The position numbers were made by a program, and so were the translations under genes. Under the pieces are notes generated by a model. That model worked only from the letters and a program-made list of their open reading frames with translations. It ran no database searches and had not been told where the DNA came from. Positions 15,408 to 23,789 of a stretch of DNA of 31,692 bases are shown here, one piece after another (position 1 is the first letter of the stretch; each line of letters starts with the position of its first letter). The DNA lies in the NCBI RefSeq assembly GCF_937881195.1, contig NZ_CALGFC010000031.1:1-31692 (forward strand), read 5' to 3'. Source of the DNA: an uncultured Methanobrevibacter sp. GTDB taxonomy: Archaea; Methanobacteriota; Methanobacteria; Methanobacteriales; Methanobacteriaceae.

Positions 15408-15765
15408 AAAAATTAAATATTTAAATAGAATACTTTTTTATTATTTAATTGTTTTTTTAAAAAATAATAATTACATATAATCATTTAATTTTTTATTTGG
15501 CATATTATACTATTTCATTTAATTTTATAATAATTAATTTTTATTATATTTTGAAATAATAAAAAACAATCAAAGAAGAATAGATTAATAAATTTCTAAA
15601 ATTGACACTTTTCTAAAATTGACACTGAAAACTTATGTGAATTTCAAAGAAATTAGTAAAATCTAAAATAATAATGGAAAAATAATAAAAAAATAATAAG
15701 AATTAATAAAAGAGAAAAATAAGGAAATTAAAAATTAAAAATAAAGATTAGAAGGTTTTCTAAGT
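15408..15765. other. Spacer between convergent genes, with a 17-bp tandem duplication
   Basis: About 360 bp between the TetR relic and the 3' end of carB. A perfect 17-bp tandem duplication (tttctaaaattgacact) is at 15593-15609 and 15610-15626. T-rich runs follow the relic, as expected of archaeal termination. No gene or RNA is visible. Confidence 0.7.
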
Positions 15766-18700
15766 TTATTCAACATATTCATCCAAAGATTTCACCTTAA
15801 GTTCACTATTTTTAATAGCTTCAATAGCATTTAAAGCAGCCCTAGCACCTGCTAATGTAGTAACATAAGGAATTCCAAGTTCAATTGCTAAACGTCTAAT
15901 TTTATACCCATCAGCAGCAGATACTTTACCAGAAGGAGTATTAATAATTAAATCAACTTCTTTAGAAAGTATTTTATCGCTAACATTAGGAGAATCCTGA
16001 CTTATTTTACTAATTTCTCCAATTTTAACACCATCAACCGCTTTAGCAGTTCCAGGAGTAGCTATTAAATCAAATCCAAGTTCAGATGCCTTTTCGACAA
16101 TGTCTTGAATTTTAGACTTATCTTCTTCCCTTACACTAATAAAAATAGTCCCTTCTTTTGGTAAATCCATACTAGCTGAAAGTTGTGATTTGTAGAAAGC
16201 AAGGCCGAAATTTTCATCTATACCCATGCTTTCACCAGTAGACTTCATCTCAGGGCCAAGAACTGCATCTGCTTCAGGAAGTTTTAAAAATGGGAAAACA
16301 GATTCTTTTACAGCAACATGATTAATTTTAATCTCATCAATCAAGCCAAAATCTTTTAACTTTTTACCAATTATTAACTGTGAGGCTATTTTAGCTAATG
16401 GTTTTCCTATAGCTTTACTAACAAATGGAATAGTTCTACTGGCTCTTGGATTAGCTTCAATAATATAAACCTTACCTTTCTTATTATTACTCTCTTCATC
16501 AAGTTTTACTGCATATTGTATATTCATTAAACCAATTACATCAAGTTCAATAGCTAGTTTGCGAGAATAATCACGAATGATATCCAAAACATCTTCAGGG
16601 ATAGTTTGAGGTGGTATTACACATGCAGAATCACCAGAATGAACTCCTGCTTCTTCAATATGCTCCATTATTCCACCAATGAATACATCATCCCCATCTG
16701 AAAGAATATCTACATCAACTTCAATTGCTCCTTCCAAAAATTTATCTACAAGAATTGGATGTTCAGGAGATACCTTAACTGCTTCTTCCATATACTCTTT
16801 AAGTTCATAGTCATCATAAACAATTTCCATTGCTCTTCCACCAATAACATAAGATGGGCGAACAAGAACTGGGAACCCAATGTCCTTAGCAGCATTTCTT
16901 GCATCATCAAATGACATTGCCAAACCATATGGAGCTTGAGGAATGTTAAGTTTATTCAAAACCTCAGTAAATCTCTCCCTATCTTCAACCCTATCTATGC
17001 TTTCATAGGGAGTCCCGAGTATTTTTACTCCTGCATTAGCTAAAGGAACAGCAAGATTAATAGAAGTTTGACCACCAAATTGAACTACAACTCCTTCTGG
17101 TTTTTCTTTTTCTACAATTGCCATTACATCTTCAAATGTTAATGGTTCGAAAAAAAGTTTATCAGAAATATCATAATCAGTACTTACAGTTTCAGGATTA
17201 TTATTAACTATTATTGTTTCAATACCTTCTTCTTTCAAAGCTAAGCTAGAGTGAACACAACAATAATCAAATTCAATACCTTGACCAATTCTAATTGGAC
17301 CTGCACCAAGTATTATTATTTTACGTTTATCTGAAACTTGGAGTTCATTTCCCCCATCATAACTACTATAATAATATGGAGTCTTAGCTTCAAATTCGGC
17401 AGCACAAGTATCAACCATTTTGTAAGAAGGTTTAATATTATGAACACTAGTCACGTCTTTAAATTCTTCATTAGTAATATTTGCTATTTCAGCAAGAGTT
17501 GAATTTGAAAAACCCATTTTTTTAGCAGATAAAAATAATTCTTTATCTTTTAAAGATTCCTTATTGATTTTTTCTTCAAAATCAACTATATTCTTAATTT
17601 TATTTATGAAAAAAGTATCAATATTAGTAAGATTATGAATTTTGTTTACAGGCATCCCCATTTTTAGTGCTGCATATACTTGGAATAAACGCTCATCAGT
17701 AGGATTTTTCAAATCATCTTTACTAAAGTCAATTTCTTCAAAACCAGAAAACCCAGTGTCAAGAGAACGAATAGCTTTATGCAATGCTTCTTCTATTGTT
17801 CTCCCAATAGACATAACCTCCCCAGTAGACTTCATTTGAACACCTATTTTACGATTAATTCCTTTAAATTTATCAAAAGGCCATCGAGGAACTTTAGCTA
17901 CAACATAATCAATAGTAGGTTCAAAAGATGCAGGTGTTTCTTTTGTAATATCATTCTGAATTTCATCAAGAGTCATACCAATAGCTATTTTAGAGGAAAT
18001 TTTAGCTATAGGATAGCCAGTAGCTTTAGATGCCAATGCACTACTCCTACTAACTCTTGGATTAACTTCAATAACTTTATATTCACTTGTTTCAGGATTA
18101 ACAGCAAATTGAATGTTACATCCACCTTCAATTCCAAGAGCCCTTATTATTTTTATAGATGCATCCCTTAAACTTTGAGCTTCAATATCATTTAAATTTT
18201 GAGCAGGAGCTACAACAACACTCTCACCAGTATGTATACCCATAGGGTCAATATTTTCCATACTACAAATTATAATACATGTGTCATTTTTATCCCTCAT
18301 GACTTCATATTCAAACTCTTTCCAACCAAGAACAGACTCATCAATAAGAACTTGACCAATGAAACTCATATCCAAACCATGAGAAGCAATATCAATAAGT
18401 TCTTCTTTATTGTTAGCTACTCCACCACCAGTACCCCCTAAAGTAAAAGCAGGCCTTACAATTACTGGATATCCAATATTTTCAACTGCTTTAATAGCTT
18501 CATCAATGGATTCAACAGCCTTACATCTAGGAATTGGTTCATTAAGCTTATTCATAAAGTTTCCAAATAATTCCCTATCTTCTACATCTTTTATTGTTTT
18601 AACTGATGATCCAATAACTTTGACATCACCTAATGCCCCTATTTCATCAAGACCAGTAGCAATGTTTAATCCTGTTTGTCCCCCCATTGTAGGCAAAATT

Positions 18701-18954
18701 GCATCTACATCTTCTTTTTCAATAATTTTAGCTACTATTTCGGGAGTTAAGGGTTCTACATAAACTTTATCTGCCATATCCATATCAGTTTGAATTGTTG
18801 CAGGATTACTATTTACTAATACAGTTTCAATTCCTTCCTCTCTTATTGATTTACATGCTTGTGAGCCCGAATAATCAAATTCTGCAGCCTGACCTATTTG
18901 AATCGGGCCTGAACCGATTATAAGTACTTTTTTAATATCTTTATCAATTGGCAT
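15766..18954 (-). CDS. carB: Carbamoyl-phosphate synthase large subunit
   Basis: This 1062-residue cytosolic enzyme makes carbamoyl phosphate from bicarbonate, ATP and ammonia passed from CarA, feeding pyrimidine and arginine synthesis. It has the full two-fold layout: the first ATP-grasp half (IGSGPIQIGQAAEFDYSG at the start, EVNPRVSRSSALASKATGYPIAKI near 300), an oligomerisation linker around 400-550, the second half (LGAGPIRIGQGIEFDYC at about 553, EANPRASRTIPFVSKAIGKPLAKIA near 830), and the C-terminal allosteric domain (about 930-1062, ATPGTAKAV and NTPSGK). Length and motifs match a functional single-chain enzyme. GAGGAT before the ATG supports the start. carA lies 75 bp upstream on the same strand. 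Confidence 0.98.
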   Translation of the reverse strand: MPIDKDIKKVLIIGSGPIQIGQAAEFDYSGSQACKSIREEGIETVLVNSNPATIQTDMDMADKVYVEPLTPEIVAKIIEKEDVDAILPTMGGQTGLNIATGLDEIGALGDVKVIGSSVKTIKDVEDRELFGNFMNKLNEPIPRCKAVESIDEAIKAVENIGYPVIVRPAFTLGGTGGGVANNKEELIDIASHGLDMSFIGQVLIDESVLGWKEFEYEVMRDKNDTCIIICSMENIDPMGIHTGESVVVAPAQNLNDIEAQSLRDASIKIIRALGIEGGCNIQFAVNPETSEYKVIEVNPRVSRSSALASKATGYPIAKISSKIAIGMTLDEIQNDITKETPASFEPTIDYVVAKVPRWPFDKFKGINRKIGVQMKSTGEVMSIGRTIEEALHKAIRSLDTGFSGFEEIDFSKDDLKNPTDERLFQVYAALKMGMPVNKIHNLTNIDTFFINKIKNIVDFEEKINKESLKDKELFLSAKKMGFSNSTLAEIANITNEEFKDVTSVHNIKPSYKMVDTCAAEFEAKTPYYYSSYDGGNELQVSDKRKIIILGAGPIRIGQGIEFDYCCVHSSLALKEEGIETIIVNNNPETVSTDYDISDKLFFEPLTFEDVMAIVEKEKPEGVVVQFGGQTSINLAVPLANAGVKILGTPYESIDRVEDRERFTEVLNKLNIPQAPYGLAMSFDDARNAAKDIGFPVLVRPSYVIGGRAMEIVYDDYELKEYMEEAVKVSPEHPILVDKFLEGAIEVDVDILSDGDDVFIGGIMEHIEEAGVHSGDSACVIPPQTIPEDVLDIIRDYSRKLAIELDVIGLMNIQYAVKLDEESNNKKGKVYIIEANPRASRTIPFVSKAIGKPLAKIASQLIIGKKLKDFGLIDEIKINHVAVKESVFPFLKLPEADAVLGPEMKSTGESMGIDENFGLAFYKSQLSASMDLPKEGTIFISVREEDKSKIQDIVEKASELGFDLIATPGTAKAVDGVKIGEISKISQDSPNVSDKILSKEVDLIINTPSGKVSAADGYKIRRLAIELGIPYVTTLAGARAALNAIEAIKNSELKVKSLDEYVE

Positions 18955-19029
18955 CTATAATCCTCATTTTATAATAATAAACATAATTAACATTAAAATA
19001 TTATGATAAACTCATATTAAAAAATATTA

Positions 19030-20136
19030 TTAATATTCATCCATCATCTTTTTAAATTTATCAAAAACGAAATTAGTGTCATTTGGACCAGGACCTGCTT
19101 CAGGGTGGTATTGTACACAATTAATTAATAATTCTTCATGAGTAAAACCTTCAGGAGTATTATCATTAAGATTAACTTGAGTTAATTTTAATGGAGAATC
19201 TTTTAAAGAATCATTATCAACACTAAACCCATGATTTTGAGAAGTTATAAAAACTTTACCACTTTCAAGATCTTTAACTGGTTGGTTAGATCCCCTATGA
19301 CCAAATTTCATTTTATATATCTTAGCTCCAAAAGATTTAGCTATAATTTGCTGACCCATACAAATACCAAAAATAGGAAGCTTATTTGATAATTTTTTTA
19401 TAGTTTCGACTGTTTCGGTTAGTTTTTCTGGATTTCCAGGGCCACAAGAGATCATCAACCCATCTACATCATATTCCATTATTGATTTATAATCAGAATT
19501 GTATGGAAAAAGAACAACACCAATACCTTTATCTAAAAAACCATCAATAATATTTTTCTTAACCCCACAATCAATTAAGGCCGTCTTTTGTTTGAAATTT
19601 TCGCCAAATGTAACTACTTCTTTAGTTGAAACTTGAGGAACTAAATCCATATCAACAATACTAAGCTGATTTTTTGCTTGTGCAATGAGTTCACTATCAT
19701 CAATCTCTTCTGTAGATAATGCACATTTCATAGTTCCTTTTTGACGAATTTTTATTGTTAACTCTCTTGTATCAATTCCACTAATACCGGGAATCTTAAA
19801 TTCTCTTAAAAATTCATCTAAAGTTTTCTGTGATGAATAAATAGAAGGATTTTTACAAACTTCTCTCACAATATATCCTTCAACTTGAATTTTAGCTGAC
19901 TGATACCAATCATCACTCACACCATAATTACCCTGAAGAGGATAAGTTGACATCATTATTTGGCCTTTGAAAGAAGGATCAGTTAATCCTTCAACATAAC
20001 CAGTCATCCCAGTTGTAAAAACAATTTCTCCAGTTGAAGTTGTTTCATGACCAAATCCCTCTCCTTTAATTATAGTTCCATCTTCCAAAGCTATTTTTGC
20101 CGTTGCATTATCGTTTGTTTTTGCTCCCTTTTCCAT
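19030..20136 (-). CDS. carA: Carbamoyl-phosphate synthase small (glutaminase) subunit
   Basis: CarA hydrolyses glutamine and channels ammonia to CarB. The N-terminal CPSase domain (ALEDGTIIKGEGFGHETTSTGEIVFTTGMTGY) is followed by a class I glutamine amidotransferase domain. The nucleophile Cys is in PIFGICMGQQ and the His-Glu pair is in QYHPEAGPGPND. I place the start at 20136 (368 residues, MEKGAKTND), since a perfect GGTGA lies four bases upstream. The frame stays open for 15 more codons to 20181, but that stretch (MGLKFYYLYFFNGDL) covers the ribosome site and is unlikely to be translated. It forms an operon with carB. A gene-free stretch of nearly 490 bp lies upstream. Confidence 0.96.
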   Translation of the reverse strand: MEKGAKTNDNATAKIALEDGTIIKGEGFGHETTSTGEIVFTTGMTGYVEGLTDPSFKGQIMMSTYPLQGNYGVSDDWYQSAKIQVEGYIVREVCKNPSIYSSQKTLDEFLREFKIPGISGIDTRELTIKIRQKGTMKCALSTEEIDDSELIAQAKNQLSIVDMDLVPQVSTKEVVTFGENFKQKTALIDCGVKKNIIDGFLDKGIGVVLFPYNSDYKSIMEYDVDGLMISCGPGNPEKLTETVETIKKLSNKLPIFGICMGQQIIAKSFGAKIYKMKFGHRGSNQPVKDLESGKVFITSQNHGFSVDNDSLKDSPLKLTQVNLNDNTPEGFTHEELLINCVQYHPEAGPGPNDTNFVFDKFKKMMDEY

Positions 20137-20181
20137 TAAATCACCATTGAAGAAATATAAATAGTAAAATTTTAATCCCAA

Positions 20182-20667
20182 TATTTAATTAAATCACAAT
20201 TTAATTAAATCGCATATGGAGTATTAAATAGATAAAATTTTATTAAATAATTATTAAAATATCTAATAATACCAAATTATAAAATATAATAAAATATAAT
20301 AGAAAATATCAAGAATTATAATAATTTAATTATAAAAATTTATACATAAATTATATATAATTATATTAACTTAAAATATCTTAAAAAACTATTTCAATAT
20401 TTAAACTTTTTTTAAAGCTCCTTTATTAAATAAGATAAGAAGATATTTAAAACTTATGATAAATAATTATCAATCAATCAACATTATAAATTATGAATTT
20501 AATAATAATTAAATTTAATTATATATCTAAAATCAAACTATATAATTTTATATAATTTGATTAAAATATGAAAAATTAGAATCAGTTTAAATTATATTTA
20601 ATAATTAAAATTATAAAATTAAAAATAAAATCATGAACCATGATGTAGTTAAATTTATTCAGTATTA
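20182..20667. other. Gene-free spacer upstream of carAB
   Basis: About 490 bp holding the presumed carAB promoter on the minus strand. A short tandem repeat (atttaattaaatc, twice) lies at about 20183-20210. A hairpin ATCATG/CATGAT at 20630-20644 lies just past the acetyltransferase gene and may mark its transcript end. The rest is AT-rich without visible structure. Confidence 0.5.
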
Positions 20668-21126
20668 TTAAATATCAGTATTATTAAATAATTCAAAAGA
20701 CATTTTATAAGCATCAGAGCCATCTTCATAATAATTTGATACTTTTTTATTTGATTTAAATCCAATAGATTTATAAAAATTTAAAGCATCTTTATTTTTT
20801 GCATTTACTTCTAAAGTTATATTAAATATATTAAACTTCATGAATGTTGCAATTGCAGTATTAATTAGCCTTGAACCTACTTTTTGTCTTTTATAATCTG
20901 GATCAACAGCTAAGGATATTACATGGCCCCTATCCTCTTCAACTATCCAAAAAATAATATAACCTACAACAGTATCTTTTATTTGTGCTACTAAAAAACC
21001 TGCTCCAAAATCAAAAAGTTTTCTAAGTATATCCATATCATAAGGATTAGGAATAGTTATTTTCTCAATTTCATAAACCCTATTCAAATCATCTAGACGA
21101 AATTCTCTGATTATCATAATACTCAT
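20668..21126 (-). CDS. rimI: GNAT acetyltransferase, RimI type (N-alpha-acetyltransferase)
   Basis: This soluble GNAT-fold enzyme of about 152 residues transfers acetyl from acetyl-CoA to protein N-termini. The acetyl-CoA loop is RQKVGSRLI (Q/RxxGxG/A type) after the strand VISLAVDPDYK. The C-terminal LEVNAKNKDALNFYKSIGFKSNKKVSNYYEDGSDAYKM is the hallmark of the RimI/archaeal NAT group. The start is uncertain: GTG at 21144, ATG at 21126 and ATG at 21117 are all in frame. The RimI core begins at MIIREF, and GTGAGTGA lies about ten bases before 21126, which I chose. It is divergent from the exporter gene. Confidence 0.88.
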   Translation of the reverse strand: MSIMIIREFRLDDLNRVYEIEKITIPNPYDMDILRKLFDFGAGFLVAQIKDTVVGYIIFWIVEEDRGHVISLAVDPDYKRQKVGSRLINTAIATFMKFNIFNITLEVNAKNKDALNFYKSIGFKSNKKVSNYYEDGSDAYKMSFELFNNTDI

Positions 21127-21366
21127 AAATAAATTTTCACTCACAATAATTTAACAAAGATTTAACTAATAATAAATAATTTTTTGATATTATAATATTT
21201 AATTCTTATGTAAATAATAATATAAATATCAAATAAATAGAAATATTAGTATAAAATAAAAAAAAATATAAAAAAATAATAGTATTATAAAAAGATATGA
21301 GTAAATTTAGTAATATTAAACAGAATAAATAATAAACAGAATAATAAATCCCAATAATAATGTAAA

Positions 21367-21374
21367 TTTATATA
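21367..21374 (+). promoter_or_regulatory. TATA box of the SMR exporter gene
   Basis: TTTATATA starts 30 bases before the ATG at 21397, placing the transcription start on the start codon. The mRNA would be leaderless, leaving no room for a riboswitch. Confidence 0.55.
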
Positions 21375-21396
21375 TTCAAAAATATAATATAAATTT

Positions 21397-21714
21397 ATGA
21401 ATCCTTGGATATTTCTTATCATAGCTGGAATCTCAGAAATTGGTTGGGCAATATCACTAAAATTTTCAGAAGGTTTTAAAAACATATCAATGTCTATTGT
21501 AACAATTATTATTATGGCAGCTAGCTTATTTTTCTTATCTTTAGCATTAAAAGACATACCTATTGGAACTGCATATGCAATATGGACAGCTATTGGTGCT
21601 GTTGGAGTAGCCATAATAGGAATGGTTTTTTTAGGTGAATTAAAGTCAATTACTAGAATATTTTGTATAATGTTAATCGTTGGTGGCATTATTGGCTTGA
21701 AAATTTCAAGTTAA
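21397..21714 (+). CDS. sugE: SMR-family exporter, Gdx/SugE subtype
   Basis: This 105-residue membrane protein has four helices typical of small multidrug resistance transporters, which work as antiparallel dimers. The essential Glu14 is present in AGISEIGWAISLKFSEGF. The sequence GTAYAIWTAIGAVGVAIIGMVFLGE and the ending IVGGIIGLKIS follow the SugE/Gdx pattern rather than that of the EmrE drug pumps. Gdx proteins export guanidinium in exchange for protons; that substrate is established for bacterial members and inferred here. Translation appears leaderless from the TATA box at 21367. The gene ends inside the first copy of a 20-bp tandem duplication. Confidence 0.9.
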   Translation: MNPWIFLIIAGISEIGWAISLKFSEGFKNISMSIVTIIIMAASLFFLSLALKDIPIGTAYAIWTAIGAVGVAIIGMVFLGELKSITRIFCIMLIVGGIIGLKISS

Positions 21715-21750
21715 TCAAAGAGCATACTTCTTAATCAAAGAGCATACTTC
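21711..21750. repeat. 20-bp tandem duplication spanning the sugE stop codon
   Basis: The 20-bp unit ttaatcaaagagcatacttc occurs at 21711-21730 and again, identical, at 21731-21750. The first copy contains the TAA stop codon of the exporter gene. It looks like a recent slippage or duplication event. Confidence 0.95.
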
Positions 21751-22122
21751 TAAAAATTAACCATATATTTTGAATGAAAATTATTAATAATCTAAATAGA
21801 ATAATAAAAATCCCTAATTTTAATATTTATAGGATTTTAAATTATGAATAATAAAATCTTTTATTTAATATTTTAGCAAATCCAATAGGACAAATTTAAA
21901 TGAAAATTAAATTTTTCAAAAAAAATATTGAAAAGAATTAAAATCATTTTAAAAGAGATATGCAAGTTAAAAAAACTTATTTCTAATAAAAAAACAATTT
22001 AAAAAAGCATAACAAGTTATAAAAAACAGATCAATACATAAAAGATTTTTAAGATATGATTTGAAGTTGAGAAAAGGTTCCTTAATTAATTATTTTATTA
22101 AATAGACAATAATTATAAAGAT

Positions 22123-22224
22123 TTATGTGAAATAAGATATAAATCTTTGAGATGTGACCATACTTAATCCGATTCTTTCTAAAGCTTCTTTATTTTCTAA
22201 AAAGAGTGCAGAATAGTCGTTTTT
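22123..22224 (-). pseudogene. Possible short gene relic
   Basis: The minus strand reads about 33 codons ending in TAA at 22123 with unusually protein-like composition (DYSALFLENKEALERIGLSMV, then TSQRFISYFT). An in-frame TAA precedes it and there is no start with a ribosome site. I do not recognise the family. It may be the remnant of a lost gene; chance is a real alternative. Confidence 0.2.
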
Positions 22225-22244
22225 TTAAAAAATAAACCAAAACC

Positions 22245-22252
22245 TTTATATA
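22245..22252 (+). promoter_or_regulatory. TATA box of candidate RNA element E
   Basis: TTTATATA, extended to TTTATATAGCAT as in the promoter of element D at 11344, and followed by a similar ATTAATAA stretch. The predicted transcript start is about 22272-22276. Confidence 0.5.
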
Positions 22253-22271
22253 GCATTGGCAATTAATAAAA

Positions 22272-22450
22272 GAAGTGAAGTGAAATTACATTAATCTAAA
22301 ACTAATAAAAAGATAAATTTTATAAGAGTTATTTATCAAGAGAATTTTTATAGTTTTATATGTAATTTGCTAGTTGTCGATTGAAAGGTGGATTCGATCA
22401 AACACAATATAAAAAGTAAAATTATTAAAAATTTACTTTTTATATTCATA
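22272..22450 (+). ncRNA. Candidate structured small RNA (element E)
   Basis: Downstream of the TATA box at 22245, AAATTACAT (22283-22291) pairs with ATGTAATTT (22360-22368). AAAACT (22298-22303) pairs with AGTTTT (22352-22357) inside it, giving an extended interrupted stem. A comparatively G-rich single-stranded stretch follows (gtcgattgaaaggtgg). The element ends with a perfect 14-bp A/T hairpin, 22407-22420 with 22432-22445, and a T-rich tail, as for a terminator. There is no meaningful reading frame. It resembles no RNA family that I can name. Confidence 0.45.
22407..22445 (+). terminator. 14-bp hairpin at the end of element E
   Basis: ATATAAAAAGTAAA and TTTACTTTTTATAT form a perfect 14-bp stem with an 11-base loop, followed by AT-rich DNA with T-runs. 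It is suitable as an RNA 3'-end structure. Confidence 0.45.
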
Positions 22451-22560
22451 TATTATTTTTAAAATATTTATTTTTAAATAGTTTTACAAAATTAATCTAA
22501 ATTAAACTAAAAAATTTCAAAATATTTTCTCTCATTTTAAATAGATAGCTTTTATTATTT

Positions 22561-22690
22561 CTATAGTATGTTTTATTTTTAATAATGCACAATTATCATA
22601 TAATAAATTGTTAATATATTCGCTATTTCTAAAATAGTAAATATCTAAGTAATAATGTATAGTATTTAAAAATAAAACATTTATATAGAA
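22561..22690. repeat. 130-bp element with ~21-bp inverted terminal repeats
   Basis: ATGTTTTATTTTTAA (22568-22582) is the exact reverse complement of 22666-22680. The match continues outward with small gaps through CTATA at both ends, giving arms of about 21 bp. A small inner palindrome CTATTTCTAAAATAG lies near 22623-22637. The size and arms resemble a tiny MITE-like element or a long hairpin. No target-site duplication is clear. Confidence 0.5.
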
Positions 22691-22765
22691 AAACAATGTA
22701 ATATTAAATGTAGGAGTAATATTCATTCCGCTTATGTCAAGATATGTTTACTAAAAAGAGTAAAG

Positions 22766-22832
22766 CTTATATATTAAAACAAGAATAACTCTTGGGGGGA
22801 TATCACTCTTGATATTGGATATTCTCCTACAA
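22766..22832 (+). ncRNA. Candidate promoter and 5' hairpin with a G-run (element F)
   Basis: CTTATATA at 22766 is followed after 28 bases by a run of six G (22794-22799), striking in this AT-rich DNA. GGGGGATATC pairs with GATATTCTCC (about 22795-22804 with 22818-22827) over ten pairs including two G-U wobbles. An alternative inner hairpin GATATCA/TGATATT is possible. It may be a small RNA or the leader of a transcript reading toward the small gene at 23078. The 3' boundary is unknown. Confidence 0.35.
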
Positions 22833-22938
22833 AGACTAATAAATAGATGATTGTAAAATACATTAATATCGATTAAAATTTTAAATAATTATTTTTAATC
22901 AATTTAGTTATAATTAAAACTTATTAATTACCACTATG

Positions 22939-23041
22939 AAAATAAAAAATTATTATTATAATAATTATTACTATTATTATTACTAATATTATTACTAATA
23001 TTATTACTAATATTATTACTATTATTAATACCAATATTATG
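22939..23041. repeat. Triplet-like simple repeat (att/act) with a 12-bp unit
   Basis: Imperfect ATT/ACT triplets fill this stretch. Within it the 12-bp unit attactaatatt is repeated head to tail about three times (around 22979-23016). It ends some 40 bp before the small gene at 23078 and could vary in length by slippage. Confidence 0.85.
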
Positions 23042-23077
23042 ATAAAAATAAATTTAGGATAGTATGGATTTTTTATT

Positions 23078-23293
23078 ATGAAAGTCAAAAAAGTTAAATT
23101 TGAAATGAAATCTAATAATGAAGAAAAAGTTTTTATAACCCACAGAAATGTGGAAGATTGCAAATTAAAAGTTAGAACTATTTTTTTAAATGATGATTTA
23201 AAAACTATAAAAATAATATATGACAATAATAAAGGAGAGACTTTTAATTATAAGGATGTTAAAAACTTAGAATATGTTCACCTACAACTATAA
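23078..23293 (+). CDS. Small hypothetical protein, 71 aa
   Basis: I do not recognise it. The protein is charged and predicted to be soluble, with alternating strand-like segments: KVKKVKFEMKS, EKVFITHRNV, LKVRTIFLN and TIKIIYDNNKGETFNYKDV. There are no cysteine clusters; the single Cys is in EDCKLKV. Composition and codon use look coding, unlike the surrounding AT repeats. Only a weak GGAT precedes the ATG at some distance. A simple-sequence repeat lies just upstream and about 500 bp of empty DNA follows. Confidence 0.6.
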   Translation: MKVKKVKFEMKSNNEEKVFITHRNVEDCKLKVRTIFLNDDLKTIKIIYDNNKGETFNYKDVKNLEYVHLQL

Positions 23294-23789
23294 TCAATTT
23301 AAAAATTATTAACTATAATCAAATTATTAGGGTTTTTATGTATAATTAAAGAAAAAAAGATATTAATTAATAGTTTATAATATTACTCCTTTTTTATAAT
23401 TATTCAATCATAAATAATCAAAAAATTTTATATTTATTCTATTATTTCATTTATTATTATTTTATTTTTAAATATTTATAATATATTTTATTTCTTCTAT
23501 TTTTTACTTATAATCTAGACTAATTATAATATTTAACATTTTTTTATTTTTTTTAAGAATAATCAATCATTATTTTCTTTATATTTTAATTTTGATTCAA
23601 ATAAGTATCTAGATTTTAATATAACCCTCTTCATTATAAGCCAATATTATTTAAAATTTTAATAATTAATATATTAATGAATAATATCCACTAATTAAAT
23701 AATGAATAATGAATAATAAATAATAAATAATAGATAATAGATAATAGGTAATATTATAGATAGAAATAAATGAAGATGGTTTAAGGATT
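23294..23789. other. Gene-free AT-rich spacer
   Basis: Nearly 500 bp of T- and A-rich simple sequence between the 71-aa gene and the TetR gene. A run of degenerate aataataaat/aatagat repeats at about 23697-23760 leads into the TetR promoter region. No gene, hairpin of note or RNA is visible. Confidence 0.5.

Noticed and set aside
17779..18763. Several plus-strand frames inside carB
   Set aside because: They are shadows of the conserved carB coding sequence.
20137..20181. 15-residue N-terminal extension of CarA
   Set aside because: A perfect GGTGA lies inside this stretch, four bases before the downstream ATG, and the extension has no ribosome site of its own.
21145..21396. Guanidine riboswitch upstream of the SugE/Gdx gene
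   Set aside because: The TATA box is 30 bases from the ATG, so there is no leader, and no conserved riboswitch motif is seen.
21285..21689. 134-codon frame antisense to the SMR exporter
   Set aside because: It is antisense to a confidently identified gene, and its composition reflects the complementary strand.
22378..22400. gattgaaag, similar to the end of type I CRISPR repeats in methanogens
   Set aside because: It is a single occurrence with no regularly spaced repeats or cas genes.
22385..22402. ggattcgatc, resembling a tRNA T-loop
   Set aside because: No matching acceptor, D-arm or anticodon stem could be placed around it on either strand.
22532..22726. 64-codon minus-strand frame (MNITPTFNITLFFYIN...)
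   Set aside because: It is built from the AT-rich inverted-repeat element at 22561-22690. Its composition is Ile/Tyr/Asn-rich as expected of random AT DNA, and it has no ribosome site.
22794..22859. Short peptide frame through the G-run element (DITLDIGYSPTKTNK)
   Set aside because: There is no in-frame start codon after the upstream stop and no ribosome site. The base-paired hairpin explains the unusual composition better.
22924..23226. 100-codon minus-strand frame with a long Ile/Val tail
   Set aside because: It is the reverse reading of the small gene at 23078 plus the ATT/ACT simple repeat; the tail is a translated triplet repeat.
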